A program made the translations under genes and the position numbers. Of a stretch of 12,498 bases of DNA, positions 1 to 6,713 are shown in pieces (position 1 is the stretch's first letter; the number at the start of each line of letters is the position of its first letter). The stretch is from Acidobacteriota bacterium. Its GTDB lineage: Bacteria > Acidobacteriota > Vicinamibacteria > Vicinamibacterales > UBA8438. The stretch is taken from the NCBI GenBank assembly GCA_011523485.1, contig WTGR01000739.1, forward strand, positions 1 through 12,498, written 5' to 3'. The notes under the pieces are model-generated. The model was not told the origin of the DNA and searched no databases. It saw nothing but the letters and a program-made list of their open reading frames with translations.

Positions 1-5
1 CCTCG

Positions 6-57
6 GTCGACACCCAAAACCGGCCATTAGTGGACGGCTGAAAACCGGCCATTTCCG
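6..57. repeat. Left terminal repeat pair of the IS21 element
   Basis: Two 25-bp-spaced copies of AAAACCGGCCATT (16-28 and 41-53). The inner copy continues into TTCCG, as does its mirror on the right. Each copy has a 10-bp leader (GTCGACACCC and TGGACGGCTG), and the inner leader resembles both right-end leaders. These are the expected binding sites for the IstA N-terminal DNA-binding domain. Confidence 0.85.
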
Positions 58-110
58 ATAGCGGTCCGAGACGTTGACGCGGGTCGGGAACTCGACGTTC
101 CTGCCCCGGC

Positions 111-1703
111 ATGAGCAACGTCTTGAGCAAAGAGAAACGACAACAGATCCTTGCGCTCGGACGCCTCGGCTGGTCGCTGCGGCGGATCGAAGAGGCCACC
201 GGGGTCCGGCGTGAGACCGCCAGCGGTTACCTGAAGGCGGCCGGCCTGACCGTGCGCGGCCGTGGCCGCCCTCCCGCTCGTCCGGCAAATCCGGCCATTT
301 CCGCGGAGGTGTCCACCGACTCTGCGCCGGCCACGACGGCTGGCAAGGGCCCGGACGACACCGCACCCGTTCCCGCGCAACGGCCCAGCCGGGCGCCGCG
401 GGCGAGCGCGTGCGAGCCCTACCGCGAGCTGATCATCGACGCGCTCGGCCGCGGGCGCAACGCCACGGCCATCTGGCAGGACCTGGTCGACGACCACGGT
501 TTCCCGGCGGGCTATGCCAGCGTGCGGCGCTTCGTCTCGACCGTCCGGCAACAGCCCGCCGTCGAGGCCCGGGCGGTGATCGCCACTGCCCCGGGTGAAG
601 AAGCACAGGTGGATTACGGCGACGGACCGATGGTCCGTGACGCCGACACCGGCAAGTACCGGCGGACACGGCTCTTCGTCCTGACCCTGGGCTATTCGCG
701 CAAGGCCGTCCGGCTGCTGGTTCACCGCTCCAGCGCGCAAGTCTGGGCCGAGCTGCACGAGCGGGCGTTTCGCCGGCTGGGCGGCACTGTACGCGTCGTC
801 GTACTCGACAACCTCAAGGAGGGCGTCCTCGCCCCGGACATCTATGACCCGACGCTGAATCCGCTCTACCGCGACGTGCTCGCCCACTACGGCGTGGTCG
901 CCCTGCCGTGCCGCGTCCGCGATCCCGATCGGAAAGGCAAGGTCGAAGCCAGCGTCGGCCACACGAAAAGGACGCCGCTGCGCGGCCTCCGCTTCGAGCA
1001 CCTCGGCGACGGCCAGGCGTACCTGGACCGTTGGGACCGGCGCTGGGCCGACACCCGCATCCACGGCACGACCAAGCGCCAGGTCGCCGCCATGTTCGCC
1101 GAGGAACGTCCAGCGCTCGGCCCGCTGCCCCTCGAGCCGTTCCGCTACTACCAGTACGGCCGCCGCACCGTGCATCTGGACGGTTGCGTCGAGGTCGCGT
1201 CGGCCTACTACTCGGCGCCGCCCGGCTGGGTCGGCCGCCGCGTCGACGTGCAGTGGGACGACATCCACGTCCGCCTCCTCGACCCGGGCACCGGCCAGCT
1301 GCTGCGCGAGCACCTGCGCACGTCACGCGGCTGGCATCGCATCGCCGACGACGACCGGCCCGCGCGCACCCCGCCGAAGACTCTCGCCCTGCTCGCCGCC
1401 GCCAAGCGGGCCGGCCCCGCCATCTCCACCGTCTGCGACCACATCCACCAGCATGAGGGCGCCGCCGGCGTCCGACGCATCCTCGGCGTCCTCTCCCTCG
1501 TCAAGAAGCACGGTCCCGCCGTCGTCGAAGACGCCGCCACCGGCGCGCTCGAACTCGGCGTGCCCACCTACCGCTTCCTGAAGCGCTACCTCGACCGCCA
1601 CCGCGTCGCGCCGCCGCTGTCGTTGCGCCAAGTCGACCCGCTCATCCGAGAACTGACCGTCTACCGCGATCTGATCGACCGCAGAACAGGAGACCCCTCA
1701 TGA
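111..1703 (+). CDS. istA: IS21-family transposase IstA
   Basis: DDE transposase of 530 aa that cuts and joins the element ends, working with the IstB ATPase. An N-terminal helix-turn-helix lies at about residues 9-47 (LGRLGWSLRRIEEATGVRRE), followed by a Pro/Ala/Arg-rich linker (about 50-100) and the RNase H-fold core. The core has a complete catalytic triad: D168 in VDYG, D233 in LDN and E279 in KGKVEAS. After this comes a beta-rich C-terminal domain of the kind found in IstA proteins (about 340-400). Length is normal for the family. The start at 111 has no clear Shine-Dalgarno, but it begins the usual MSNVLSKEKRQQ N-terminus of this family and lies 53 bp inside the inner terminal repeat. 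The gene is intact, with no frameshift, in contrast to the minus-strand genes to the right. It overlaps istB by ATGA. Confidence 0.95.
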   Translation: MSNVLSKEKRQQILALGRLGWSLRRIEEATGVRRETASGYLKAAGLTVRGRGRPPARPANPAISAEVSTDSAPATTAGKGPDDTAPVPAQRPSRAPRASACEPYRELIIDALGRGRNATAIWQDLVDDHGFPAGYASVRRFVSTVRQQPAVEARAVIATAPGEEAQVDYGDGPMVRDADTGKYRRTRLFVLTLGYSRKAVRLLVHRSSAQVWAELHERAFRRLGGTVRVVVLDNLKEGVLAPDIYDPTLNPLYRDVLAHYGVVALPCRVRDPDRKGKVEASVGHTKRTPLRGLRFEHLGDGQAYLDRWDRRWADTRIHGTTKRQVAAMFAEERPALGPLPLEPFRYYQYGRRTVHLDGCVEVASAYYSAPPGWVGRRVDVQWDDIHVRLLDPGTGQLLREHLRTSRGWHRIADDDRPARTPPKTLALLAAAKRAGPAISTVCDHIHQHEGAAGVRRILGVLSLVKKHGPAVVEDAATGALELGVPTYRFLKRYLDRHRVAPPLSLRQVDPLIRELTVYRDLIDRRTGDPS

Positions 1704-2461
1704 ATCTCGTCGAACTCGACAAGGCGCTGCGCAAGCTGCGCCTCTCCGGCATGGCAAATGTCCTTGAGACGCGCCTGCTCCAGGCCCAGACCGAGCAGAT
1801 GGCCCCCATCGACCTGCTCGCCGCGCTCGTCTCCGACGAGCTCCAGCGCCGCGAGGACCGCCTGCTCGAACGCCGGCACAAGCAGGCCCGATTCCGGGAC
1901 CCCGACCGCTCGCTCGACGGCTTCGACTTCGCCTTCAACAAGAAGATCAACCGCGCGCTCGTCTTCGAGCTCGCCACCGCACGCTTCATCGCAAAGCGCG
2001 AAGACGTCCTGCTCATCGGCCAGCCCGGTACCGGGAAGAGCCATCTTGCCCAGGCCATCGGCCGCGCCGCGATCCAGCAGGGATACCGCGTCCTCTACCG
2101 CGAAACCCACACCTTCCTCGAAGAACTCGCCGAGGCGACGCTCGCCGAGACCCGCAAGGACTACCTCGCCGAGCTGGCCCGCGCGCACCTGCTCATCATC
2201 GACGACCTCGGCATGCGCAAGCTGCCCCACACCGCCGCCGAGGACCTGCTCGAGCTGATCATGCGCCGCTACGAGCGGGCCTCCACGATGCTCACCTCCA
2301 ACCGGCCGGTCGACGAGTGGGGCAAGCTGCTCGGCGACACCGCCGCAGTCACCGCGCTGCTCGACCGGCTCCTGCATCACGCACACGTGCTCAAGTGCGG
2401 GCCGCGAAGCTGGCGCACCAGGGTACGGACCACCTTGGTAGAGTCGACGGGAGGCGCGTAA
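1700..2461 (+). CDS. istB: IS21-family AAA+ ATPase IstB (transposition helper)
   Basis: DnaC/DnaA-related AAA+ protein of 253 aa that remodels target DNA and activates IstA. Walker A is GQPGTGKS (residues 107-114), Walker B is LLIIDD (164-169), and a sensor-1-like TSNRP follows at 199-203. The N-terminal helical segment (about 1-85) and the C-terminal HAHVLKCGPRSWR tail are family hallmarks. The start codon overlaps the istA stop as ATGA. AGGAGA (1688-1693) lies six bases upstream, so translational coupling is likely. Length and motifs are normal, and the protein should be functional. Confidence 0.95.
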   Translation: MNLVELDKALRKLRLSGMANVLETRLLQAQTEQMAPIDLLAALVSDELQRREDRLLERRHKQARFRDPDRSLDGFDFAFNKKINRALVFELATARFIAKREDVLLIGQPGTGKSHLAQAIGRAAIQQGYRVLYRETHTFLEELAEATLAETRKDYLAELARAHLLIIDDLGMRKLPHTAAEDLLELIMRRYERASTMLTSNRPVDEWGKLLGDTAAVTALLDRLLHHAHVLKCGPRSWRTRVRTTLVESTGGA

Positions 2462-2502
2462 CCGGTGCGGAGTCGGTGGCTCATCCGGCGCTTTCGCACC
2501 GG
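2462..2502 (+). terminator. Inverted repeat immediately after the istB stop; possible terminator or attenuator
   Basis: CCGGTGCG (2462-2469) and CGCACCGG (2495-2502) form a perfect 8-bp stem that starts at the base after the istB stop codon. The loop is about 25 nt and there is no T-tract, so classical intrinsic termination is not supported. It could be an mRNA 3'-end stabiliser or chance GC-rich pairing. Confidence 0.3.
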
Positions 2503-2996
2503 GCCGCAGTCCGAACCCCGTGGGCACGTTTCCTCCACCTGCTCTCCGGTAGCCGGCGTTGCGCTGGCGTCCGAAGGCGTCCGCAGCCTTCCGCCAGTTG
2601 CCCCGGCGTTGCACAGCCGAGCCGAGGATTCGCGCGCGGCCGAGCGTCAACGCCCATCCGGACGTGGTCCCCGCGCGCGAGAGCACCGCCTCCAGGCTCG
2701 TCTGGCGCAACAACCGACACCGACCGTCCCCACCGCCGCCGCGTGCGCCAGACGAGCCTTCCGCGGCACTCGAGTGGTCGCTCGACGCAACGCCCTTTCC
2801 CGCTCGTCGTCGTCGACCACACCGTCCGGCCCAGCCCGGCCGTTGCGTCTCGCGAGGGGTACCCCGGCCGGGCATGACCAACTCCGACTTCCGGCTCGGA
2901 ACCACCCGGAAGATCGGACCAGACAAGGCATCCCTGCGGTGGGTCTGTCGCCACGCTTGCGCCTCGATCGCTCGGCCGACCGCTTCCCCCTCGCCC
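2503..2996. other. Non-coding spacer inside the IS, between istB and the passenger gene
   Basis: No convincing protein on either strand. Long open frames exist because of the high GC content, but their translations are Arg/Pro/Ser-rich and match nothing I know. Apart from the hairpin at 2694-2759 and a 10-bp palindrome, CACTCGAGTG (2767-2776), I see no landmark. The length and position inside an otherwise compact element make an untranslated RNA or the remains of a lost gene possible, but this is inference only. Confidence 0.45.
2694..2759. repeat. Perfect 16-bp inverted repeat (long hairpin) inside the IS
   Basis: AGGCTCGTCTGGCGCA (2694-2709) is followed by its exact reverse complement, TGCGCCAGACGAGCCT (2744-2759), with a 34-nt C-rich intervening segment. 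A 16-bp perfect stem is unlikely by chance. It could fold as a stable RNA stem-loop shielding istAB from transcription through the end, or it could be the ends of a tiny inserted element. No coding function is apparent. Confidence 0.75.
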
Positions 2997-3023
2997 CGTT
3001 ACGTAACGGTGTAGCATGGTCGT
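2997..3023 (+). promoter_or_regulatory. Leaderless promoter with palindromic operator for the passenger gene
   Basis: CGTTACGTAACG (2997-3008) is a perfect 12-bp palindrome. TGTAGCAT follows, giving a TGn-extended -10 hexamer TAGCAT at 3012-3017. Six bases later comes the GTG start (3024), the distance expected if transcription starts at the start codon itself. There is no Shine-Dalgarno, which agrees with a leaderless transcript. The palindrome covers the spacer just upstream of the -10, so a bound dimer would block RNA polymerase. All of this is inferred from sequence. Confidence 0.5.
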
Positions 3024-3314
3024 GTGGCGTTGACGAACGCGGAGCGGCAGGCACGTTACCGGGAGCGGCGCAAGGCCGGCGACTCGCGGATCCGGTACCG
3101 CCGGCCAGCGGACCGGAGGTCGCGGCCACAGCAGTGGAACGACGCCGTGCAGACGCTCCTGGCGTTGCAGGAACAGTACCGGGAGTGGCGGGACGCGTTG
3201 CCGGAATCGCTGGCCGGGTCCGCGACCGCGGAGTTGCTCGAACAGGTCTGCGAGTTGGATCTGTCGGTACTGGAGGCTGTCGAGCTGCCCAGGGGCTTCG
3301 GGCGTGACGGTTAG
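3024..3314 (+). CDS. Small IS-borne passenger protein (hypothetical, 96 aa)
   Basis: The protein starts MALTNAERQARYRERRKAGD, continues with a basic stretch rich in RYRRPADRRSRP (about 23-36), and ends in an acidic, leucine-rich half (about 40-90) terminating in PRGFGRDG. The N-terminal xxTNAERQARYRERRKAG pattern is one I associate with small proteins next to transposase genes, but I cannot assign a function. The basic helix followed by an acidic, probably coiled segment would suit a small DNA-binding regulator. The GTG start is chosen because a -10 box lies six bases upstream and the family N-terminus begins there. The gene lies inside the IS, 67 bp before the inner right repeat, so it moves with the element. 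Its open frame and lack of defects suggest it is maintained. Confidence 0.72.
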   Translation: MALTNAERQARYRERRKAGDSRIRYRRPADRRSRPQQWNDAVQTLLALQEQYREWRDALPESLAGSATAELLEQVCELDLSVLEAVELPRGFGRDG

Positions 3315-3381
3315 CGCGCCGGCAAACACGTTGCCAACAGAGGACGCCGTGAAGTAGATCTCAACTCCAGTCTCGGGCCGC

Positions 3382-3433
3382 CGGAAATGGCCGGTTTTGA
3401 GGTGTCCACAAATGGCCGGTTTTGACCCGTCCA
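3382..3433. repeat. Right terminal repeat pair of the IS21 element
   Basis: Inverted copies of the left-end unit: AATGGCCGGTTTT at 3386-3398 and 3411-3423, again 25 bp apart, ending in GTCCA at 3433. The inner copy is preceded by CGGA, the complement of the left TTCCG. The spacing matches the left end exactly, so this is a paired transpososome end and not a chance repeat. Confidence 0.86.
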
Positions 3434-3478
3434 TTGAGGCTGTAGCCGGCCGGGGTTGCGTTGCAGCTCGCGGCCGGC

Positions 3479-3550
3479 CTACTGCAGCAGCTCCGGCTCG
3501 GGCGGATCCCAGCCGAGTCCGGCGCGATTGGTGCCGCGGCTAGTGACCAA
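3479..3550 (-). pseudogene. Short phage-like ORF remnant next to the IS right end
   Basis: A frame reading VTSRGTNRAGLGWDPPEPEL and ending LLQ-stop lies just downstream of the 3540 stop, overlapping it. A TTG at 3550 is the nearest possible start. The composition is more protein-like than its neighbours, but at about 23 aa it could be chance. The IS begins only 45 bp beyond its stop, so the insertion sits at the 3' end of the minus-strand gene series. Confidence 0.22.
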
Positions 3551-3727
3551 GCTCGCGGCCCAGCGCCTCGATGGCCTTCTCGTCGTCGCTCAGCGGCGGA
3601 CCGAACTCGGTGCACAGGCTGCCGCGCGCAATGGCCTCGCGCACCACGCGATGTCGTCCGACCAGGACCACTCGCAGGAGCCGACCACCTCGAGGGCGTT
3701 GGTCTTCCGGTTGACGACTATCGGCAT
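3540..3727 (-). pseudogene. Small hypothetical phage gene, apparently frameshifted
   Basis: An ATG at 3727 opens MPIVVNRKTNALEVVGS in one frame, which then runs on as CEWSWSDDIAWCA. A second frame continues with REAIARGSLCTEFGPPLSDD and ends EALGRELGH at 3540. Joined through one frame change near 3645-3660, they give a coherent acidic-ended protein of about 60 aa. The second half is at present fused in frame to the HD-like gene upstream, which explains the odd C-terminus of that ORF. No family recognised. Confidence 0.42.
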
Positions 3728-4520
3728 GGGCTTTCCCGCGGACGCCGAAGTGTAGCGTCCCGCTCGCGGCCAGGTCCCCGGATCGACGCGTTCCTATGGA
3801 CTCACGCGGGTCGACATCGTCCCGGTACACGTGCTTGGCCTCGTCGAGCGTGCGGCGCAGGGGCACGTCGTCGGCGAGCAGCTCCTCACACCTGTGCAGG
3901 AAGCGCCAGTGCAGGAACTCCTGCTCGGGCTGTCGTTGCGACGGTGAGCCGATGCCCTTGAACGCGGTTTCGACGCGTTCGCGCTCGGGGCCGGTGAGCG
4001 GCTCGTGCCACGACACGACGCGGCCGTAGCCGCAGGCGCTCTCCGCCTCGTAGCGCGTCATCAGGCGGTCGGCCTGCCGGACCGGCTTCGACAACAGCGC
4101 GTTCCTGTCGGGCAGTCCGGCCGCGGCGAACGCCGTCTCCTGGATCCGTTCCTTCAGTCCCTGTATGCCTTCGTCGACCATCCCGTAGAGCGGGCTGATC
4201 CAGTCGCCGACGTAGGCTTCGGCGGCGGCGTGCAGCAGCGCCTCGAGCTGCGTGTCGAAGTGCTCGAAGCGCACGAGCTCGGCGACGAGCAGGCTGCGCC
4301 AGACCACCGAGATCGGCCGGCGTGTCTGGCCGACGAAGCGGTTGATCTGCCCGAGGGCGTGGACGATGTCGCCGAAGTGGATGTGCTCGGGTTTGAGCGC
4401 GCGCAGGTCGAGCGGTCCGGAGTGCGCGAACATCGTCCAGCCGACCTTGCTGTACTTGAATCCGGAAACCTTCCTCGTCTCGTCGTTGTGGCCGGAGGTT
4501 GGCGCGTAGCGGTAGAGCAT
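3540..4520 (-). CDS. HD-family phosphohydrolase-like protein with lost catalytic residues
   Basis: Open frame of 326 aa starting at an ATG at 4520. Residues about 44-140 resemble the phage and bacterial HD hydrolases related to YfbR-type nucleotidases: INRFVGQTRRPISV (59-72), LLVAELV (77-83), LLHAAAEAYVGDWISPL (95-111), then a helix ending in GLP. In that family the first metal ligand is the H of xQHS and the signature pair is HD in LLHDA. Here those positions read R75 (VVWRS) and H97-A98; D106 of the later GD is kept. Hydrolase activity is therefore unlikely. Residues 150-235 (LMTRYEAESACGYGRVVSWH and onward) have no clear family. From about 240 the frame seems to have slipped and runs into the end of a separate small gene. 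Probably a decayed or non-enzymatic HD protein. Confidence 0.6.
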   Translation of the reverse strand: MLYRYAPTSGHNDETRKVSGFKYSKVGWTMFAHSGPLDLRALKPEHIHFGDIVHALGQINRFVGQTRRPISVVWRSLLVAELVRFEHFDTQLEALLHAAAEAYVGDWISPLYGMVDEGIQGLKERIQETAFAAAGLPDRNALLSKPVRQADRLMTRYEAESACGYGRVVSWHEPLTGPERERVETAFKGIGSPSQRQPEQEFLHWRFLHRCEELLADDVPLRRTLDEAKHVYRDDVDPRESIGTRRSGDLAASGTLHFGVRGKAHADSRQPEDQRPRGGRLLRVVLVGRHRVVREAIARGSLCTEFGPPLSDDEKAIEALGRELGH

Positions 4521-4628
4521 CTACCCGATTGACGCCGATTGGCCTCGTTACCGCGTCACGGACGCGGCCCGTTCCGGTGGTCGTGGCGGCGTGTTCGATT
4601 CAACCGCTGGACGGTTCGGTCTTCTGGC

Positions 4629-4766
4629 TTACTCCTGGCGCGGTCGTCGTGGACACCTGACTCCGACCTTGTGAACTCTCCTGGTGGACGCGTCCACTGC
4701 GCTGTGCCACCGTCTTCGGGTCGTTGACGACGCGCGCTCTTCCTCGCTGGTAGCGGTCTCGTCCAC
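4629..4766 (-). CDS. Possible 45-aa hypothetical ORF
   Basis: A GTG at 4766 begins VDETATSEEERASSTTRRRW and the frame stops at TAA (4629). It fills part of an otherwise empty gap between the 4792 stop and the 4520 start, on the same strand as its neighbours. The translation is mixed acidic then basic, with no motif and no clear ribosome binding site. It could equally be non-coding, and bases 4521-4628 show nothing else I can interpret. Confidence 0.2.
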   Translation of the reverse strand: MDETATSEEERASSTTRRRWHSAVDASTRRVHKVGVRCPRRPRQE

Positions 4767-4791
4767 CCGAGCGTGTCGAGGCTACTCGGGG

Positions 4792-4918
4792 TTAATCGCG
4801 CATCGTCTTCGTGTCCGCCACCGGCCCGCTGTACCGCCCCCCCGTGGACGTGCCCGAACTGCATGATGACGAGCAGCTCGCGGCTATCGAGCTTCGGGGT
4901 CTTCTCGGTGTTGGTCAT
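4792..4918 (-). pseudogene. Small phage gene disrupted at a run of seven G
   Basis: An ATG at 4918 opens MTNTEKTPKLDSRELLVIMQ followed by FGHVHGG. The frame then degrades into basic, repetitive sequence. Reading on in another frame from the seven-C run on the plus strand (4837-4843) gives GRYSGPVADTKTMRD and a TAA at 4792, a sensible protein end. The gene was therefore most likely about 42 aa and is broken, or misread, at the homopolymer. The ATG overlaps the end of the upstream kinase/beta-helix gene by about 35 bp. Function unknown. Confidence 0.5.
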
Positions 4919-6050
4919 CGGTCGTTTGTAGCCCGGTGTCCTGGCAACGCCCTAGCTCCCTAGCTGCCTTGGTTCCGCGATTGTTCTGACGGCGGCGCCG
5001 CGTCGTGTGCGCCTTGATCGTCGTCTCGGCGCTGACGATGCAGCCCGGCTCGATAGTGGCGTGATCGCCGAGCGTGCAGTCTCGCCCGATGTGGCACCCC
5101 TGCCCGATCTCACAGTGCCTTCCGATCCGGGTTCCTTCCCCGACTTTCGTGCGCGACCCGATCGTCGTCCGGTCGCCGATCGTCGTCCGGTCGCCGATCG
5201 TGGCTTCGCGCCCGATGCTCACGCCGATGCCGATGCGCACGCGGCTTCCGCAGGTGGTGTGGACGCCGAGCGTTGCGTAGCGCCCTATTGTCGAGTCGTC
5301 TCCTACCCTCGACCGCACGTACAGGACCGCATGCCGGCGGATGGTCGTTCGCTTGCCGAGCCGGACGCCCCGCCCCAGGTAGGCGTGTGTGTCCACCTGC
5401 GAGTGCGGTCCCGTCCGCACGCTTTCGTGCACGTGCGCCTCGGAGTCGATCCGCTTGTCCTTGGGCCGCGGCCCCCTGCGCAGGTCCCAGGCCTCGCGGA
5501 TGGCGGCGACTGTCTGCTCCGCCCATGTGCCCTCGCCAAGCAACTGCTCGCTGGCGGCCCTCCGCCGGTCGATGCTTGCGACGATCGTAGGTTTCGTCGA
5601 ACTATCGACGAAGCTGACGGCTGTCAATTCGTTGGCGTGGGTGACTGTGTGATTCAGCACCCAGCGACCGTAGTGCTTCGAGCGTGTGGCGCTGCCCGTC
5701 GCGCCTTGTCGTCTTCGGCGCTTTGTCAGGCGGCGCTGTACCGCTAGCTGGTTCGGGGTGTACACCACGTAGGCAACGACTGCGACATTCGCCCGTCGGG
5801 CACAGGCGAAGAGCATCTTCCGCCAGACGATAGACGTGAACCGTGTCTCGAGCACCTTGCCGGCCGGCTCGCGTAGCGCCTCGTCCACCTCGGTCTCGCC
5901 GTCCGCTTTGCCCGTTTGCCTGATGCGCGTCTTCGTCCGGCGCGTGACCTCGATGGGGTATCCCGGCAGCTCCCGTGGCCTCTGATTGGCCCAGTACGAC
6001 TTGCCTGCTCCCGCCTCGCCGATCACGAGCGTCAGCACGTCGTCGTTCAT
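4884..6050 (-). CDS. P-loop kinase-like protein fused to a left-handed beta-helix of hexapeptide repeats
   Basis: A 388-aa protein whose ATG (6050) overlaps the preceding stop as ATGA, with GAGG just upstream. Residues 1-165 look like a zeta-toxin or polynucleotide-kinase-type P-loop domain: LTLVIGEAGAGKSYW with Walker A at 11-18, then WRKMLFACARRANVAVVAYV (76-95) and VLNHTVTHANELTAVSFVDS (131-150). Segments that in such kinases normally read DxTN and DTP appear here as FTS and YTP, so the phosphotransfer site may be impaired although Walker A is intact. Residues about 221-348 are some 21 near-continuous hexapeptides of the type [T/R/E]IGxxx, predicting roughly seven coils of left-handed beta-helix. 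A basic tail follows. The helix could bind an acyl-CoA or nucleotide substrate, or simply trimerise the protein. This is one of the few uninterrupted genes in the minus-strand block. I know of no standard family with this pairing. Confidence 0.72.
   Translation of the reverse strand: MNDDVLTLVIGEAGAGKSYWANQRPRELPGYPIEVTRRTKTRIRQTGKADGETEVDEALREPAGKVLETRFTSIVWRKMLFACARRANVAVVAYVVYTPNQLAVQRRLTKRRRRQGATGSATRSKHYGRWVLNHTVTHANELTAVSFVDSSTKPTIVASIDRRRAASEQLLGEGTWAEQTVAAIREAWDLRRGPRPKDKRIDSEAHVHESVRTGPHSQVDTHAYLGRGVRLGKRTTIRRHAVLYVRSRVGDDSTIGRYATLGVHTTCGSRVRIGIGVSIGREATIGDRTTIGDRTTIGSRTKVGEGTRIGRHCEIGQGCHIGRDCTLGDHATIEPGCIVSAETTIKAHTTRRRRQNNRGTKAARELGRCQDTGLQTTDDQHREDPEAR
5160..5195. repeat. 18-bp perfect tandem duplication in the hexapeptide coding region
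   Basis: GATCGTCGTCCGGTCGCC occurs twice back to back (5160-5177 and 5178-5195), and a degenerate third copy starts at 5196. On the minus strand each unit encodes one beta-helix hexapeptide (GDRTTI in phase). The helix has evidently grown by duplication of whole 18-bp units. Confidence 0.85.
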
Positions 6051-6573
6051 GTGTCCTCGGCGAGCCGCACCCCGTCGCGCGGGAACGGCCGGTATCCGGT
6101 GTGCTCGACGCAGACGTTGATCTGTGATCCAGGCAGCAGCGGTACGTTGTAGACGTACGCGTGCACGTTGACGGGGTTGTCGGGTAGCGGCGCCGGGCTC
6201 AGGTCCGTCACGATGAGTGACGACGATGCCACCACGGCCGCCACCGCGCATTGGTCGGACCCTGGTTCTGCGACCCGCCCCTTCCGGTCGAAGTCGTGGT
6301 TGCCGCGCGCGAGCAGCTTGCGCCCGGGGAGCCGGCGGATGCGTTCGATGTGGCTCTTCTTGAGCGTGCAAACCCGTGCCACTTCGCCGGCGCAGATCAC
6401 CGCATCGTTCTCTCCGACTGTGGTCCGCAACGTGTCAAGCGACACCTCGTTCATCCCCTCGCGGTTGGCGAACGGACGGTCGCAGTAGCAGATGATGCTG
6501 CCGCGCCGTCCTCCGCAGCCTGCTCGGACGCGTTGAGCGTGCTGCTCCTGTAGCGTACCCGCTTGCCGCTCAC
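6047..6573 (-). pseudogene. Calcineurin-like metallophosphoesterase remnant, motifs altered
   Basis: A GTG at 6573 overlaps the preceding stop (GTGA), and the end at 6047 overlaps the kinase gene (ATGA). After one frame change near 6505 the text is strongly metallophosphoesterase-like: IICYCDRPFANREGMNE, IERIRRLPGRKLLARGNHD and LLPGSQINVCVEHTGYRPFP. The last is the conserved end of the small phage and bacterial enzymes that act on phosphoesters with two metal ions. GNHD (6293-6304) is kept. The other metal motifs are not: the N-terminal SDxHFGH region reads SSTLNAS, the GD motif reads GE in ICAGEVAR, and HGHVH reads HAYVY (6149-6163). Together with the frame change this points to an inactive gene or a decayed pseudoenzyme. 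Confidence 0.62.
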
Positions 6574-6713
6574 GCGTTTCGCGGATGCGTGCGTCCCTGC
6601 CGTTGCCGGGCGGTCGGCTGCTTGCCGTCTCCGACGTCGTCGGCCGAGCCTTGAATGTCGAAGAACTCCACAAACTCGGGGCTCCGCGGCATGGCCGCCG
6701 CGCGCCGCCTCAT
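6570..6713 (-). CDS. Small hypothetical protein, 47 aa
   Basis: The ATG at 6713 overlaps the previous stop as ATGA, and its own stop overlaps the next start as GTGA, so it sits snugly in a translationally coupled series. It begins MRRRAAAMPRSPEFVEFFDI and is acidic in the middle and basic at the end. An internal ATG at residue 8 may be the true start. No family recognised. The double overlap is the main evidence that it is real. Confidence 0.45.
   Translation of the reverse strand: MRRRAAAMPRSPEFVEFFDIQGSADDVGDGKQPTARQRQGRTHPRNA

Larger units (their letters stand above)
6..3433 (+). mobile_element. IS21-family insertion sequence, about 3.4 kb, with an extra 3' passenger segment
   Basis: Both ends carry two inverted copies of AAAACCGGCCATT spaced 25 bp apart, at 16-28 and 41-53 on the left and at 3386-3398 and 3411-3423 on the right. 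Multiple terminal repeats of this kind are typical of IS21 elements. Between them lie istA and istB in the standard order and overlap. IS21 elements are usually 2-2.5 kb; this one is longer because about 970 bp separate istB from the right end. The right end is set at CA (3433), 10 bp outside the outer repeat. The same offset on the left gives position 6, but the bases there are GT and not the usual TG. No target-site duplication is visible, and only five bases of left flank are available. The right end abuts the phage-like block directly. Confidence 0.88.

Noticed and set aside
2465..3307. Plus-strand frame of 280 aa after istB, and opposite-strand frames of over 300 aa
   Set aside because: Low-complexity Arg/Pro/Ser-rich translation, overlapping the better supported 96-aa gene in another frame. 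GC-rich non-coding DNA lacks stops.
1..3439. CCTC at 1-4 and GAGG at 3436-3439 as an extension of the terminal inverted repeats
   Set aside because: The match is one base out of register with the paired terminal repeats, so it is probably coincidence.
5160..5201. Tandem repeats as a CRISPR array
   Set aside because: The units are directly adjacent without spacers and encode beta-helix hexapeptides; there are no cas genes.
5007..5747. Plus-strand frames opposite the hexapeptide repeats
   Set aside because: They are mirror readings of the repeat; the IGxxxT periodicity on the minus strand explains the regularity.
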